Source of the DNA: Sorghum bicolor
Lineage: Eukaryota; Streptophyta; Magnoliopsida; Poales; Poaceae
NCBI RefSeq assembly: GCF_000003195.3
Contig: NC_012873.2
Coordinates: 16,481,202 to 16,545,201 of the forward strand
Reading direction: 5' to 3'
DNA length: 64,000 bases
Shown: piece after piece, positions 1-12,700 of the stretch
Numbering within the stretch: the stretch's first letter is position 1
How the letters are laid out: each line of letters begins with the position of its first letter
Program-made: the position numbers and the translations under genes
Notes under the pieces: model-generated
What the model was told of the DNA's origin: nothing
The model's input: the letters and a program-made list of their open reading frames with translations, nothing else
The model's database searches: none

Positions 1-228
1 CTGGGCAATCCTTGATTCTAAGTTTTTGCATGGTAGCATACAAAAACTTGGAAAAACCTTCTACACTTAGACAGTAACTGTTGGTCCAAACTCCTTCTGC
101 CATCTGAGAGATATAGATGAGAGTAAATATTTTTTCAAATAGAGGGAAGAGGGTAAAAACTTTTGTAAAATACTTTTATTTAGTAAAATACTGGTCCAGC
201 TACAGCCAACTACGGTTCTGATACCACC
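1..228 (-). mobile_element. Internal 5' leader of a minus-strand LTR retrotransposon
   Basis: This stretch lies just inside the primer-binding site of the LTR at 229-3130, so it should be the start of that element's internal region, read on the minus strand and running off the left edge. No coding domain is visible here. The assignment rests only on its position next to the primer-binding site and LTR. Confidence 0.6.
214..226 (-). promoter_or_regulatory. Primer-binding site (initiator tRNA-Met type)
   Basis: On the minus strand this reads TGGTATCAGAACC, two bases from the LTR edge. TGGTATCAGA is the usual plant retrotransposon primer site complementary to the 3' end of initiator tRNA-Met. 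It fixes the element's orientation as minus and the inner LTR border at 229. Confidence 0.7.
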
Positions 229-1596
229 TGAAGCGCCCTTGAAAATCTAGGAACTCAAATGTGATACAATACTAGTCCCAAGAGGCTACTAACATATTTA
301 TTACATCAGATAGGTTTTAGCACAGTAGTCTCCATAAACGTGGATAATGAAGGCACGCTATAATAATAAGACACTAAAATACAACATAGGTCCAAAGGAC
401 CCAGAAACAGATGATATCACAACCGAACATCCGATGAGTCCCAATGCCACAGGCTTAGTTGGGTGCAGACACGACCTTACTCGAACGCCACTCGAAGTCT
501 GGATCTTCCTCTGTTTAATAAAACAAGGGTGAGTACAAAGTAATCCAACCTTACCCTACGGAAGGGGATAACAATATATATCCATATAGATAAATCAAGG
601 ATAAAGGTTAGTTTTATTTGTATAAAGCTATCTTTTTACATATGTAAGGTTTCATTTCACAAATACTTTTATAAAAGATCACTTTTTCCACATATATTAT
701 TGTTTCTAAAAATAGGGGTTTGATCACAATTTTAAGTGTTGTTGAACCCTTGTTCCCACAACACAATGGGAGTCAACTATTTATTTCCAAAATCACACTC
801 ACTCTAATATTTCCACTCATCCCAACCCATCTAGTTGTTGAAACCAAACCATAACCAGTCCGAGACCGAGGACACGGCTATCCAGATATATTTACACTCT
901 ACAGAGGTTGTATATTTTCATCATAAGTAGGATACTATAACTTACACCGTTGTGCAAGCACAGATCCATCGAAGTCATTACCCTCCATAGCTGAGTAATG
1001 GCGCTCACCACGGGAACACTAAGGCCACATCTCATGATACCACAATAATTCACAAAGCTTTTTATATTTCATATATTTCCACCATTTCACATACATCTCT
1101 TAGTATCCCATTGCACACCTGCCTCTAGGTGATTGCCATACTAGAGGGATTTAGACTAAGCCTTTCCCATGCAAGACGAGTGGTTGTACGATAAATAAGT
1201 TAGACAAGATGAATTATCAACTCAGTCCTTAATCGAGACAAGGTGGATATCTTCACACTTAACCCCGCAAGGTATAAGCCACAACACCAGGGCATCCCCC
1301 ACAAGAGATCCCATCCACTCTATCTTCATAGTAATCATATCTATAACTTATTCATTAACCCTTTCACAATACCCACAATTCATTTTCACCATTCACACAG
1401 ATTTACTTTTAAAATCATTATACTTAAGAAAATATAGCAATGAGTATCCAGGATGAGTAACAAGTCCTAAGCATACTAAATAATAATATTTATGTCATAG
1501 CATATTATTTGTTCATAGGTTTGAATAAGACAATTATCGGATAATATTAATTTAAGGATGGTTATTCAACAGGTTTTAACTAAGCAGCGAAAATAC

Positions 1597-1635
<39 letters not shown>

Positions 1636-3130
1636 TACATGCAATATTTAAAATGGTTTTTACGAGTTGTGTTTAAAAATAGGATCAATATGCATCAAAG
1701 GGAATCGGTTGGACTTGCCTCCGTCGGCGTCCTCGGTAAACTCCTGCTGACAGTCCGGGTCCTCGGCGTCGAACTCACGGTACTCATCTCCAACGTCTTC
1801 GTTCTTCGGCTCGTTCACTCTGTCAGCAAAAATACGCGACGACCGACACATACAACAAGCACAAATAAATAAATCACATAAATTTAAATGAGCCCTAAAA
1901 ATCATGAAATTAATATGGATGGTAGATCATGATTTTAGATGAATTTAGGAAAAAAAAATAATGAAATCGAAGTTCGAATGGAGAAGATATTAATTTAGCA
2001 AGCTGACTGACTTCCTGAATAAACAAGACATTTTGGATAGTGGCCTTGGATGTGATTAGCTCCTGGTGGTTGCATGCACGTGATTGCTTGAGAGTGATGG
2101 AGTGCATGCATAATAAATGAGCCTTGGCTTTTGTCTGTGGGTCCTCACATATATGAGGAGAGAAAAGCTATGCATGTTGTACGTCATGGTTCAGCTCGTG
2201 GAGTTCTTGGCAGTAAATCGGTATAGACAAATACAAGATACAGCGGAGAACAATAAGATGGTCATGAGCTGCTCACCTCGTCTTATGACGATAGTCGAGC
2301 TCGGCTTGTGTGTATAGTCGTATACGGTATATGTGAACTGAGAGCAAATGAGTGAGTAAGCGAGTGAGTGAACGTGCTGTTCTGGGTGTTGAGAGTGAGC
2401 ACCCGAGAGTGTCTTTTTATAGGCCAAAGCACTCAGCTACTTGCCATTAAAGATGTTATTGTAGTGTATGGCTGATGGGACGAGGGTGGTGTCTAATTTG
2501 CATTGCACGGCTGATGGGACGAGGACGGTGTCTAATTTACATGCACTGTGCATACAAATGGACGGTGTCTAATTACCGTGTCCTTACATGCAGGTGCATG
2601 CAAATGGACGGTGGCATGTCCTACATGCATGTATGAGATATATTCATGTGTGTGTGGGTGAACTGCTCTGCTATGCTTTCTTGCATGTAAGCTTGCTGGT
2701 ACTTGCTGTTATTTGTACACGAAAGATATGATGAATGGTGCTCAGTTGTGCGTTATAACTTGCTATCTTTTGTACAGCAAAAGAGGAGCGAGGGAAAGGC
2801 GGGAGGTGGGCCTCACATATCGCGGTGCGCGTGCGAGCGAGGGGGCTCGGGCGTGAGTGCGCTGCGGCAGCAGTGGTGGTGGGGTCAGCGCATGCGCCGT
2901 TGCCGGGTATCGGGCAAAACGAGCGAGTGAGCGAGAAAGAGAGATGAGGAGAGGACAAGTGATGCTTATGCCATGTTGTGCAGGATATATTTGAAGATAG
3001 ATAACTGAGATGGATAGAAAAGAATTGGATGGAGATACTATAGAGCTCAAATGATTTATATTTTTAAATATATTTTGAAAATAATTTTTAATACGAGTGA
3101 TTTTTGAATGTGAATTTTTAGGATGTTACA
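229..3130 (-). mobile_element. LTR of a Ty3/gypsy-like (Tekay/Del-type?) retrotransposon
   Basis: On the minus strand the LTR begins TGTAACATCC at 3130 and ends GGGCGCTTCA at 229, giving TG...CA termini and a length of 2902 bp. It is followed by a tRNA-Met primer site. A TATAAAAA box lies at 2414-2421 (minus), about 0.7 kb into the LTR, as expected for a U3 promoter. LTRs starting TGTAACA followed by this primer site are common in Tekay/Del chromoviruses of grasses; the lineage is inferred because no coding part is in view. It seems to have inserted into a copia-like LTR that resumes at 3131. The partner LTR and target duplication lie outside the window. Confidence 0.7.
1601..1633. repeat. 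(TA)n microsatellite
   Basis: About 16 uninterrupted TA dinucleotides inside the 229-3130 LTR. Confidence 0.95.
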
Positions 3131-6063
3131 CTGTGTTCTAAGCACCGGACGTATGGGTCGAGCGTCCAGATGGTCACCTACTGTGCGTCCGGTGACTCCA
3201 TGTTCTGCCCAGTAAAAAAGGCCAACGGCTCTATTTGTTTGAGGGGCTTATAAATAGTTATTGGTCGTCTTGGAGCTTACTCTCTTGGCATTCATGACTA
3301 CTTGATATCTTTGTGAGCCTAAGCAAACACCTCCCACTCATCTTCTTCTTAGATTAACCATCTTTGTGAGATTGGGAGTGATTATAAGTGCATTTGCTTG
3401 AGTGATTGCATCTAGTGGCACTTGGGGATCGATTTGGCTGCGGTTTTCTTGTTACTCTTGGTGGTTGCCACCACCTAGATGGCTTGGAGCAGCGAAGAAG
3501 GATTAGCACAAGTTGGTGATTGTTCGTGGCCATCTTCTGGTGATTGTGAGGGGTTTTGTACCTTCCCCAGCGGAGAGCCGAAAGATAACTCTAGTGGATT
3601 GTTCGTGTCATTGAGCTACCTCACTTATGGTGAAAGGTCCAAATGGCTAGAGGGGGTGAATAGCCTATTTAAAAATCTACAAACTTTACTAAGCAAGTGT
3701 GTTAGTAGAACAAATGGCTCAGCAATCCTAGCACTAGCTCAACTAAACTATGCAAGCCACCTATACAAACTAGTATAAGGCTAAACACTAATCCACAACA
3801 ACAAGAGAAGGCTACACAACAACTCTACTCTAAACAAGAACTAAGCTAAACAAGCTAAACAACTAGCAAGATAAGTAAGTATGTAAAGGAGTAGAGAGTG
3901 ATTGTTATACCAACGTTGTAGAGTAGATATATGACCAATCAATCAATCACAATCACAAGAGAATCCTCGGCAAGAGATGACACAAGATTTTTTACCGAGG
4001 TTCACTTGCTTCCCCGCAAGCTAGTCTTCGTTGTGGTGATACACTCACTTGATGGATCGCGAGCTAATTGGCAACCCAAAGCGAAACCCTCAGCAAGTGC
4101 CGCACATCCACTCACAAGATGGATCCTCCAAGCCATGAGCAATCCACCAGAGTAGCCAATTGTGATCTCCCACGGGGAAGGCTCAAGAACCCCTCACAAA
4201 TCACTTGGTGAGGCTCGAAACAATCTCCAATCACGAGCTCAACACCACCGCTGCTCCAAGCTATCTAGGGCATCAGGAAACACCCAAGAGTAACAAGAAA
4301 TCCGCAGCAAACTCAAAGATCAAGTGCTACTAGATGTAACTCTCAAAGCAATGCACTTGAATCTCACTCAATCTCACTAGGATTAGCAATCAAACAAGGA
4401 GATGAGTGGAGGGAGTGTTCTCTAGCTCAATGTATGCCTCAAGTAATCAAATGTGCAAGAGAGAACCTCCCAAAACCAGCCACCTTCTATTTATAAGCCC
4501 TCTCAACAAATAGAGTCGTTGGCTCTTTCACTGGGCTGAAATCGGAGGCACTGGACGCTCAGCAGGGAGCCACCGGACGCTCGACCCCCTGCGTCTGGTG
4601 CACAGATGTTAGCCACATGTCCACCTCTGAATCTCATGTGTCAAACTCTAACAGTCACCTGCGGACCACCAGACGCGACCAAGTGAGCACCGAACGCGTC
4701 CTGTACTCACCAGACCCGTGCGCAGAGAGTTTGTCAAACTCAGATCTCACCGGACTCATGCGCAGAGAGGGTTGCAAAATCCCCTCACACCAGACACACA
4801 CCACCGGATGCACTCAGAGCGTCCGGTGCTCTCAGTCAGACGCCCTCTGCTTAAGTCAGGCCACACCAGACGCATGAACAGGGAACACCCTACGTCTGGT
4901 GCAGTGCGTCCGGTGCTCAACCCTAACAGGGGCAAGCACTGAGAGCACACCAAACGCTCAGGACAGCGTCCGGTGCCTCCGCGTGCTGCGTCTAGTGAGT
5001 GTTTCCCGTGACTTCTCTAAATTTCCCATCGGTGCAATAGAAAATATACACTTCATTTTCTCAAAAGTGCCGAATCCTCTCAACCCTAGGAACTCCACCT
5101 CCTTTGTAAATGTGCTAACACCAACAAGTGTCCACCACCAAAGTACATGTGTGTTAGCTTTTTACAAACATTTTCATCAAAGGAGTTAAGTTAGCACTTT
5201 ACTAGATCCTAATGCATATGCTCAAGATATGGACCTAGTAGCACTTGATTCGAGAGATGACCGTGATTTCCCCTCTTGATAGTCGGCTATCTATCCTAAA
5301 TACGGTCAATCACTTCTCTACTCAACTTAGACCGGCAAAAGCAAAACCCTATGTTTATACCTTTGCCTTGATCACTTTACTCCTTATCTATCATCATGAT
5401 CTACACTTCATGCTTCATCTCTTTGTGATCATGTGGCCACCTTTCCATGCCACCTTGCACCTTCATCACATGTGTTTCTATGCCTAACTCAAATTACTTA
5501 AACACAAGGCATTAGCAACTTGGTGACATTAATTACCAAAACCAAACTTGGGCTTTCGTATGGGTAGATTTTTGTGGTATCCTAGTGAGGACGAGGTTCG
5601 TGCTACACCTCTTAGCCGCCGAACCACCAAGTGTTGGTCGACACAAAGGGGACATAGCGTGCCGGCAAGCACGTGAACCTTGAAACAAAAGTTGGTGTCT
5701 CAATTTGTGTTTGATTGGCATTCTCCCGGTGCTTGATTGTTCATACATTGGTGATTAGTTTATCCCCTACACGGTGGTATAAATATCTCTTCCTCTCTAT
5801 TTACTTACCGCAAAGTAGTATAACTAGTTTAGTTGCTAATCTTACCTTGTGTAGCATAGTTCACTAGTGTAGCTCGTAGTGACATAGCTTTTGTGTGCCT
5901 AGTGATCATATTAACTAAAATTGTTGGATAGGTGGCTTGCAAACACCTCATTAGAGCTAAAGCAAAAAGCTTCGCTTTGTTATCTACTAACCTCTTGCTC
6001 TAGTGAGTTTGTAGAATTTTTAATAGGCTATTCACCTCTCTCTAGCCATATTAGGACCTTTCA
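3131..6063 (+). mobile_element. Copia-like LTR, left-truncated and split by a solo LTR
   Basis: The pieces 3131-3630 and 5564-6063 together match the 3' part of the copia-like LTR family seen complete at 42513-44859. They share the GC-rich block with CACCGGACGC/GCGTCCGGTG motifs, the 'cccagt...ggccaacggct...ttataaatag' promoter region, the inner segment about chained equal-spaced genes of 'cttagccgccgaaccaccaag', and the terminus ending ...gacctttca at 6063. The left end is lost at the 3130/3131 junction with the TGTAACA-type LTR. A reverse-oriented solo LTR sits between the two pieces. The right end abuts another LTR directly at 6064. Confidence 0.7.
3631..5558 (-). mobile_element. Solo LTR, copia-like family, with TSD TATGG
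   Basis: The insert begins TGAAAGGTCC and ends GGGCTTTCG, and is the reverse complement of the family LTR (5'-TGAAAG...CCTTTCA-3'). It is 1928 bp and is flanked by the direct repeat TATGG (3626-3630 and 5559-5563), so it inserted into the plus-strand LTR around it. On the minus strand a TATAAATA box lies at 4488-4495. The GC-rich motif block occupies about 4550-4990. No internal region is present, hence a solo LTR formed by LTR-LTR recombination. The final base is G rather than the expected A, a likely point mutation. Confidence 0.8.
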
Positions 6064-8390
6064 TAGTGTTTATGTGAGATACACAGGAGATTAGTCCACA
6101 AATGATTATGTGATGATGGAGGAGCTCATTGCATATGAGACATGACATGGAGTCATGTGACCAAGGTAGAGAAGATCAAGATAAGACTTGGCTCGATGGA
6201 ACGGTTGCAAGAGTGAAAGGCAAGTCAAAGGCTTTGAAGTGAGGGACCACGTGTGATGTTGAAGCTTGAGCTAGAGTTGGCGCCGATGGACTAAGGCAAC
6301 AGTGAAGAGCAAGTGAGGTCAAGATCGATGAACCAATACGGTCACATGATGATATGAAGTGGATCATATTATTTGGTGATTGGTTGGTGCATGTGTTGCA
6401 TTAACATTGAAGGAGATGGAATGGAATGCGCAAGGCAAAGGTATAACCTAGGGCATTTCCATTTCACTGGTGGTAGATGTGTAGAGAAGTTTATGACCGG
6501 ATTTAGGATAGATGGCCGTACTATCAAGAGGGGCAAACTTGCTTGCATATCGGTGATCTAGTGCCACTTAAGCGATCTAACTTTGCATACGTGTTAGGAT
6601 CGAGTGGCATGGGAAGTTGAGAGGCTAACTCCTTTGATAAAATGTTTATGAAATGCTAACACACATGTACATTGGTGGTGGACACTTGGTGGTGTTAGCA
6701 CATTCACAAAGGAAGTGGAGTTTAAAGGGTAGAGAGAGGTTTGGGTTCCTCTCTAGCTTGCGAGGCGGGATTCGACGCTTTTGAGAAAATGAAACGCATA
6801 TTTTCTATTGCACCGGTGAAAAGTTTAGAGAAGTCACGGGACACTCATTGAATGTTGGTGTTAGCAGCATCAGATGCTGCACCAGACACGCTCTGTGCGT
6901 CCGGTGAGCGGTACTCGCCGGGGAGTATTCATCGGACACACACACAGTAACTTGAGTGAGTCCGGTGATGTGAGTTCGATGATTCACTATAGAAGCGCTC
7001 GCAACATCGGACGCAGGAGAGCATCTGATGGTCCACGTCCGGTGACCCCACGCATTTTACACCCTCCCTGTGTACGGGTCTGGTGTGCACTAGACGCATC
7101 TGGTGTGGACCAGCATAGTGTCTGGTGCTACTGTTTTAGGTGCGAGCGCATGTTAGCCGTTGGCGGCAATGGTCGAGTTCAAACGGATAATGACACATGG
7201 CTGTCGTTTGAGCATCGGACAATGGGGTTGAGCGTCTGGTGGCTCCCTACAGCGTGTTCGGTGCCCATGAGTTTTGTCCAGTGAAGGGGCAATGGCTATT
7301 TCAGCCTTGGGGTTATAAATAGAAGTGGTGGCCAGCCTTGACTGGTGCTTGGCACCCTTGGGACTTAGTGTCCATGCTTAGGGAGTGCTAGTGAAGCCTC
7401 TAACTCACATATGCTTGATAGTGATCATCCGATTGTGTGAGTGAGCGATTCTAGTGCATTGCATTGAGAGATTGCTTCGAGTGACACTAGGTGTTCGTGT
7501 TGCAAGCTCGTGGTGCTTGTTACTCTTAGAGGTTGCCATCTCCTAGATGGTTTGGTGGCTTGTGACTCTGTCGAAGCACGCAAAGAGATTGTGCGATGCT
7601 CTAGAGAAGAGATTGTAAGGGGTACGATGCTCACCCCGCGGGAATCGTGAAGAGCAACTTTATTGGATTGTGCGTGTCATTGAGCTACCTCACTTGTGGG
7701 TAGGTTCTTGCGGTGTCCTAGTGAGGACGAGATTCGTGTAACACCTCTTAGCCGCTGAACCACCAAGTGTTGGTCGATACAACGAGGACGTAGCTTGGTG
7801 GCAACCAAGCGAACCTCGGGAGAAAATCTTTGTGTCAATATTGTTCTTCCTGTTGGTTTGCAAGTCCCTAACACAAGCTTGTTCTTACATTCATATACTT
7901 GTGCTTGTGTAGTTGCTCTTGTAATTAGGTAGCTTGATAGTTATCTTCTTGCTTGTGTAGCTACAAATAGTTCCCCTTGCGTGACTAATTTGGTTTGTGT
8001 AACCTTGTTAGTCACATTGCTTAGTTTGTGTAGCTAAGTAATTTGCGCTCTCTAATTTGACATTGGTTCCCTTGTTTTGAGCATTGCTAGGGAGCTTAGG
8101 AGCTTTGTGCTTTTGTTTACTAGTTGTGTAGGAGCTCTCTGGTTTTCAAAGTACTAGTGGCATAGGTTTGTGTGATCTTGCACCTAGAATTGGATAGGCG
8201 AGCTCTTGCTAAGGTAGCATCTTGTTTACTTGTTTAGAATCTCTTTACAAGGTGCTAGAGTACTTAGATAGATGGGTGTAGTCTTGACTAGACTGATAGT
8301 TTTAATTCCGTATTTGTTTCGGTTAGCCGACGCGATAAATTTTAGAAAGAACTATTCACCCACACTCTAGTCGGCTATCTTGATCCTTCA
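6064..8390 (+). mobile_element. Copia-like LTR lacking its first ~50 bases
   Basis: It starts at 'tagtgtttatgtgagatac', which corresponds to about position 53 of the complete LTR at 42513, and runs to the family terminus '...tgatccttca' at 8390. It carries the CACCGGACGC block (about 6880-7260) and a TATAAATA box at 7314-7321. Many substitutions separate it from the 42513 copy, so it is older. There is no primer-binding site after 8390, so no internal region is attached. Confidence 0.75.
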
Positions 8391-8745
8391 GCAAGTCCTT
8401 AGTGTCACATCAACACAAAAACACTTCTGTAAAGGACAAGGTGGTTATTTATATGGTTTTGATAGTTTTTTAAATATGGTTTTGATATCTATAACTCTTA
8501 TAATCCTAAACCCCACTAACAATTTCTCTAAGCATGCAAGCTATCCACCTAAGCAATGCACTACCATATTAAATTAAAATCCACTAAGTAGAACCACAAT
8601 AACTATTTATCTCAACATGTAATGCACTACCACATATATACAATTAAAATCCAATAGCACATATGACAATTGTAGTGTCCATGCCAGCAAGACAAATAAG
8701 TATAGTCTACATCATCATACTACGCAATCCACTAATCCGCAAATT

Positions 8746-8775
8746 CCCGCAGCAACGCGCGGGGTATGCTCCTAG
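8746..8775 (+). mobile_element. Helitron-like 3' terminus
   Basis: A short hairpin, CCCGC-(loop AGCAACGC)-GCGGG at 8746-8763, is followed 8 bases later by CTAG at 8772-8775 and then a T. This is the classic 3' end of grass Helitrons (GC hairpin plus CTRR, inserted between A and T). The body would extend to the left through 8391-8745, an AT-rich stretch without ORFs. No 5' TC terminus was identified, and the left part may have been cut by the LTR ending at 8390. Confidence 0.6.
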
Positions 8776-9765
8776 TTTTTTTTGATAGTCGAGGGATGTC
8801 AAATGTTTAGTTTTTTGGTTTGGTTGGAATTTAAATTCATACCTAATATAATAATCATATTTCCTATAAGCAAGTCGAGTCATGCGATGCCTTTCCCCAC
8901 GCGCTTCCTCTATCCCCAACCCGTGCCCGCACCGCTGTAGCTCCTCCCTCTCTTCCTTTGGCGGCGGCGGCTCCTCTCTCTCCCCGATGCATGGTGACCT
9001 CATCTAGCTCCTCCCAGCTCCCCACCGTGGATTCAGCGACCTCCCCAACTCCAGCGAGCGGATCTGGTAGCAACGGCGGTCATGGCGCTGTCGGCGAGGT
9101 AAGCCCCCCTTCTCCTCCTGGATCTAGGGTTTTGATGAGTTCCTCCCTCTCTCTCTCTCTCTTCCAACTTTGACGGGCTTAGAAAAAGAAGAGGCCATGG
9201 GAAGGTAGATAGGCCAGACGGTAGAGATAGTGGAGGACGGTTTAGGGGCCCTAGCGGGCAGGCGACTATAGAGGTGGTCAGCCCATATCAGAGCGGGGGC
9301 GAGGGAGAAGGGGTAGGAAGGCAGCTGCCATAGGTGCACTAGGGCTCGCCCGATGGCGAGTGGAAGATAATAGTGACCGCCTAAGATTTGTTAGATGTTA
9401 GATGTTGATCTGACGGTGGAAAATCATCGTACGAAAGAAAGCCAGATTTCTGAAGAATAGCAACTCCCAGTAATAATTGATTGAAGGGCGAGCAGATCTT
9501 TTTTTAGGGGGGTCTTTTTCCTCACCTTTTTTTTTAGCAAAATCTTTTTCCTCACCTGTACGACACAGGCAGTTCCATTTGGCCATTTGGGCCTCTCCAC
9601 GTCCAAGCAAAGAAAGACGGCCCATTGCCCCGGACTTATTACCGTCAGTTGGTCCTCGTCTTCATCTCCCTCCGCTGTCCGACTGTGCCCTGTCGCCGCC
9701 TCTGTCCTCTCCCAGTCCCTCCCCCTCCATCTCCGGTGAGGCGCGAATCGAGTTGCATCGAATCC
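8776..9765. other. Upstream region and 5'UTR of the MRG gene; possible exon-like fragment
   Basis: About 1 kb upstream of the MRG start codon. A CT-rich, codon-like stretch at 8958-9100 (+) opens with ATG, encodes a Ser/Thr/Pro/Gly-rich peptide and ends at a GGCGAG/GTAAGC donor-like site. It could be a captured first exon or an upstream UTR, but it shows no recognisable domain. From about 9480 the sequence is a typical GC-rich grass promoter/5'UTR with T- and CT-rich tracts. Confidence 0.4.
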
Positions 9766-12700
9766 ATGGGCAGCTCCTCGAATACCAACACGAGCGGCGG
9801 GGCCAGCGACAAGGAGGAGAAGAAGAAGGAGGACAAGGTCAAAGGCAAGGACTCGTCGGAGCCATCCTTCAAGGAGAACGAAAGGGTCCTTGCCTACCAC
9901 GGCCCCCTCCTCTACGAGGCCAAGGTTCGCCGTCGCTTCCCCCTTCCCTTGCTGGACCTAGGATGACGACCTCGTACTGGATGCTAGATACAATCGTTGC
10001 GCTTGTGTTGTGTTCCTGGATCCTTGTTAGGGTTAGGGGTTAGGAATAGCCGAATAGGATACCATCGGGCCGGCCCGTCGGTCGATTCGATTCACTTCCC
10101 CTGCATACATTGTGCTAGCTGTTAGGGTTTAGGCTGTATGTCACTCACATCCCATCTGATCTTTTCATGTTCCTTCTCTTCTTTCTTTGCTTCTTCAATT
10201 CACTGATAATGGAACTTATCTGTTCTATCCCATTTCTCAAGGTTCAAAGGATCGAAAATCATGAAGATGAATGGCGCTACTTTGTCCATTATCTCGTAAG
10301 TCTTAATTCACTCCATATCGTGCAAGTCTATACTATAAAGGAGCGAACGAATTGAATAACATTTGTCACCTAAAAGCATCCTACCCAAATGAAATCTACT
10401 CCCTTAGATGTACTTTTAACACAACTGATTACGTGCAGATTTTATATTCTTAAAGGCATTGTTTCTGCTGTTCTCCAATTTTCTGAAAATCAGCTTATAC
10501 CTGGCAATTTCTGCTGTTCTCTAATTTTTCTGTCACTTCTCTTGTAGGGTTGGAATAAGAAGTAAGTGTTTCATACTCCATGAGTGGATGGATGTTAGAT
10601 AAGTCTTCCATGTTTCTCCCTCACATTCGTACATATATCTTCTGTGATATTTCCTAGATAGATCCCTACTCCATGGCGATAAAACTCCAATGGGTTGTTG
10701 CTGTGCTTGTTCTAGCTCATCAGATGGTTTTGTGTCCATTTTCTAAATGGTGGCCTACACTGAACCAGTTTGTTTCAGAGATTTGACACTACACACTGCT
10801 CATTTCTCAGCCATGAGCCTGTGATACAGTTAAACCAGACGCCTCTTCATTTAACAAAATATATTTTCCTTATAATAATATGATTTATTGTTTGGTCTGC
10901 CATTGATTAGCACTACCTATGTAAAATGCCTTACAAGTTATGAATCATGAGCGAGTTTTGATCTACATGTTGTGCCTCTGCATTATGTGAACTTTGTTAT
11001 GCCTAACCAATTTTGATGTTCACTTGTAATCTCTGCTTGGGTTGATTACCATCTGGCAAATATTCCCTAATTCCAGCCTTGTCTTGTGATTTAAGTCATG
11101 ATGTTTTTTTTTGTTAATTTTGAGATAGAAGGGTAAACACCCCTTCCAATTTTCATATTGAAGTGGATAATCAGCTCCATTGCAGAGTTCATTAACATTG
11201 ATATGGACCAGCACAACAAAGACATAGAACATTAATAAAACCTGTAGCTACTGAAACCATCAGACTACCAAATGACTTTGATACCACACAATGTCACTGG
11301 ATGGCCAATGTTTGCATGAATAGCATTATTACAACATTGTGTGAACTCTCTCGCCAATAGATCGAACCAAACATGATCCAACCAAACTTCCTTGTACCAG
11401 AAACTGAAAAAAGTCTATAATAGTTACCCTCTTATAATGGTGCCCAACCATGTGACAAGTCGCATCGTGAGTCTTTGGTCTCTGAGCTCATTCAGGCAAC
11501 ATTCCTCGCCCTCCTTTTTTCTGCAAGAAAGACCATAATTTAAACCAATAACACAAACTGAAAATAGTCTGTATAGGGTCAGTAGAGAATTGATGTTTGA
11601 AACAAGCTCCTCAATTTCCACAATGTCCAAATCAACATCAATTTCCAATCCCCAACATTGCCAAATTCCTATGGTCTTTAGAAAAAGCATGTAACCATTC
11701 CCCAAGGAAATAATCAATGCAGGCAGGAGCAAGTTTTATATCAAAAGTACATGTAAGCACATCACAAACATTTTGTGGCTTCTATGCACCCTATTCCCAG
11801 TAGCTATGATGACTAACAGCTACATTGTTGAGTTATTTGTTACTTTGTTTCTTTCATAGTTGATTGATGCTCAGATTCTGTGCCTCCTATTTCGAGTAGC
11901 TGGGGGATTTACATATAGAGGCTTAGTCAGCTTTTATGTTCATATACAAGATATCGTTATTTTCTTAGCTGGAGAATTCATTTTATGTTCTTCATATGGT
12001 ATAGTTTTGGGAGTTGGTCAGTTGGGTTGGGTGTTTGTAGGTTGTGCCTTATGTTAGATTGTAACATATGGTCAAACTATTTAATAGATGTGTATAAAAG
12101 GTTGGCTCATAGATTTCATTCATTTGGGTCCTTATTAAGCCAAGCCATGGTAAAGCAAACTGTTGTTTTGGCTAAAGATTATGTTGATAAATTGAACATT
12201 GTTTGAGTGGATCACAGAATAGGCTTTGTAAATAAGTCATGCTAGGCTCAAGTTTAGGTGCAGACTGCTGTTCAAGTGAACCACTGTTGTTTTTTAAGGT
12301 TAACAAATAACAAGGGTATGTGTTGTAAGAGTTCTTGTCCCTTTTTCTTATTGATATAAAGATACTTGCATGTTCCAGGAAACAAAGGTTAACAAGTGAT
12401 AGCTTTTACTATATCTTAACATCAGATTGCAGCTTGCTATTTTTTTTGTCATCACACTTAATTAGTTTTCCTTCCCTGCTGTTCTTCCACTAAGCCGACA
12501 TTCTTCTCAACATATTTAATTTCCATTTTCTTTGTAGCTGGGATGAATGGGTTGCAAATGACCGCTTGTTGGCATTAACAGAGGAAAACATGCGCAAACA
12601 ACAAGAGCTTGACAAGAACCAGGTAGTTGACAAAACAATGAAGTCTGGACGGTCAACACAGCATAAACCAAAAGGCTCCAATGGTTAGCTCGCCTCCTTT

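Noticed and set aside
9424..10043. Overlapping ORFs of 158 and 188 codons on both strands around the MRG first exon
   Set aside because: They read through promoter, exon 1 and intron 1; the MRG exon frame explains the coding signal.
10326..10350. 'TCTATACTATAAAGG' in MRG intron 2, like a Helitron 5' end
   Set aside because: No hairpin plus CTRR end follows in this intron, so the short match is not enough.
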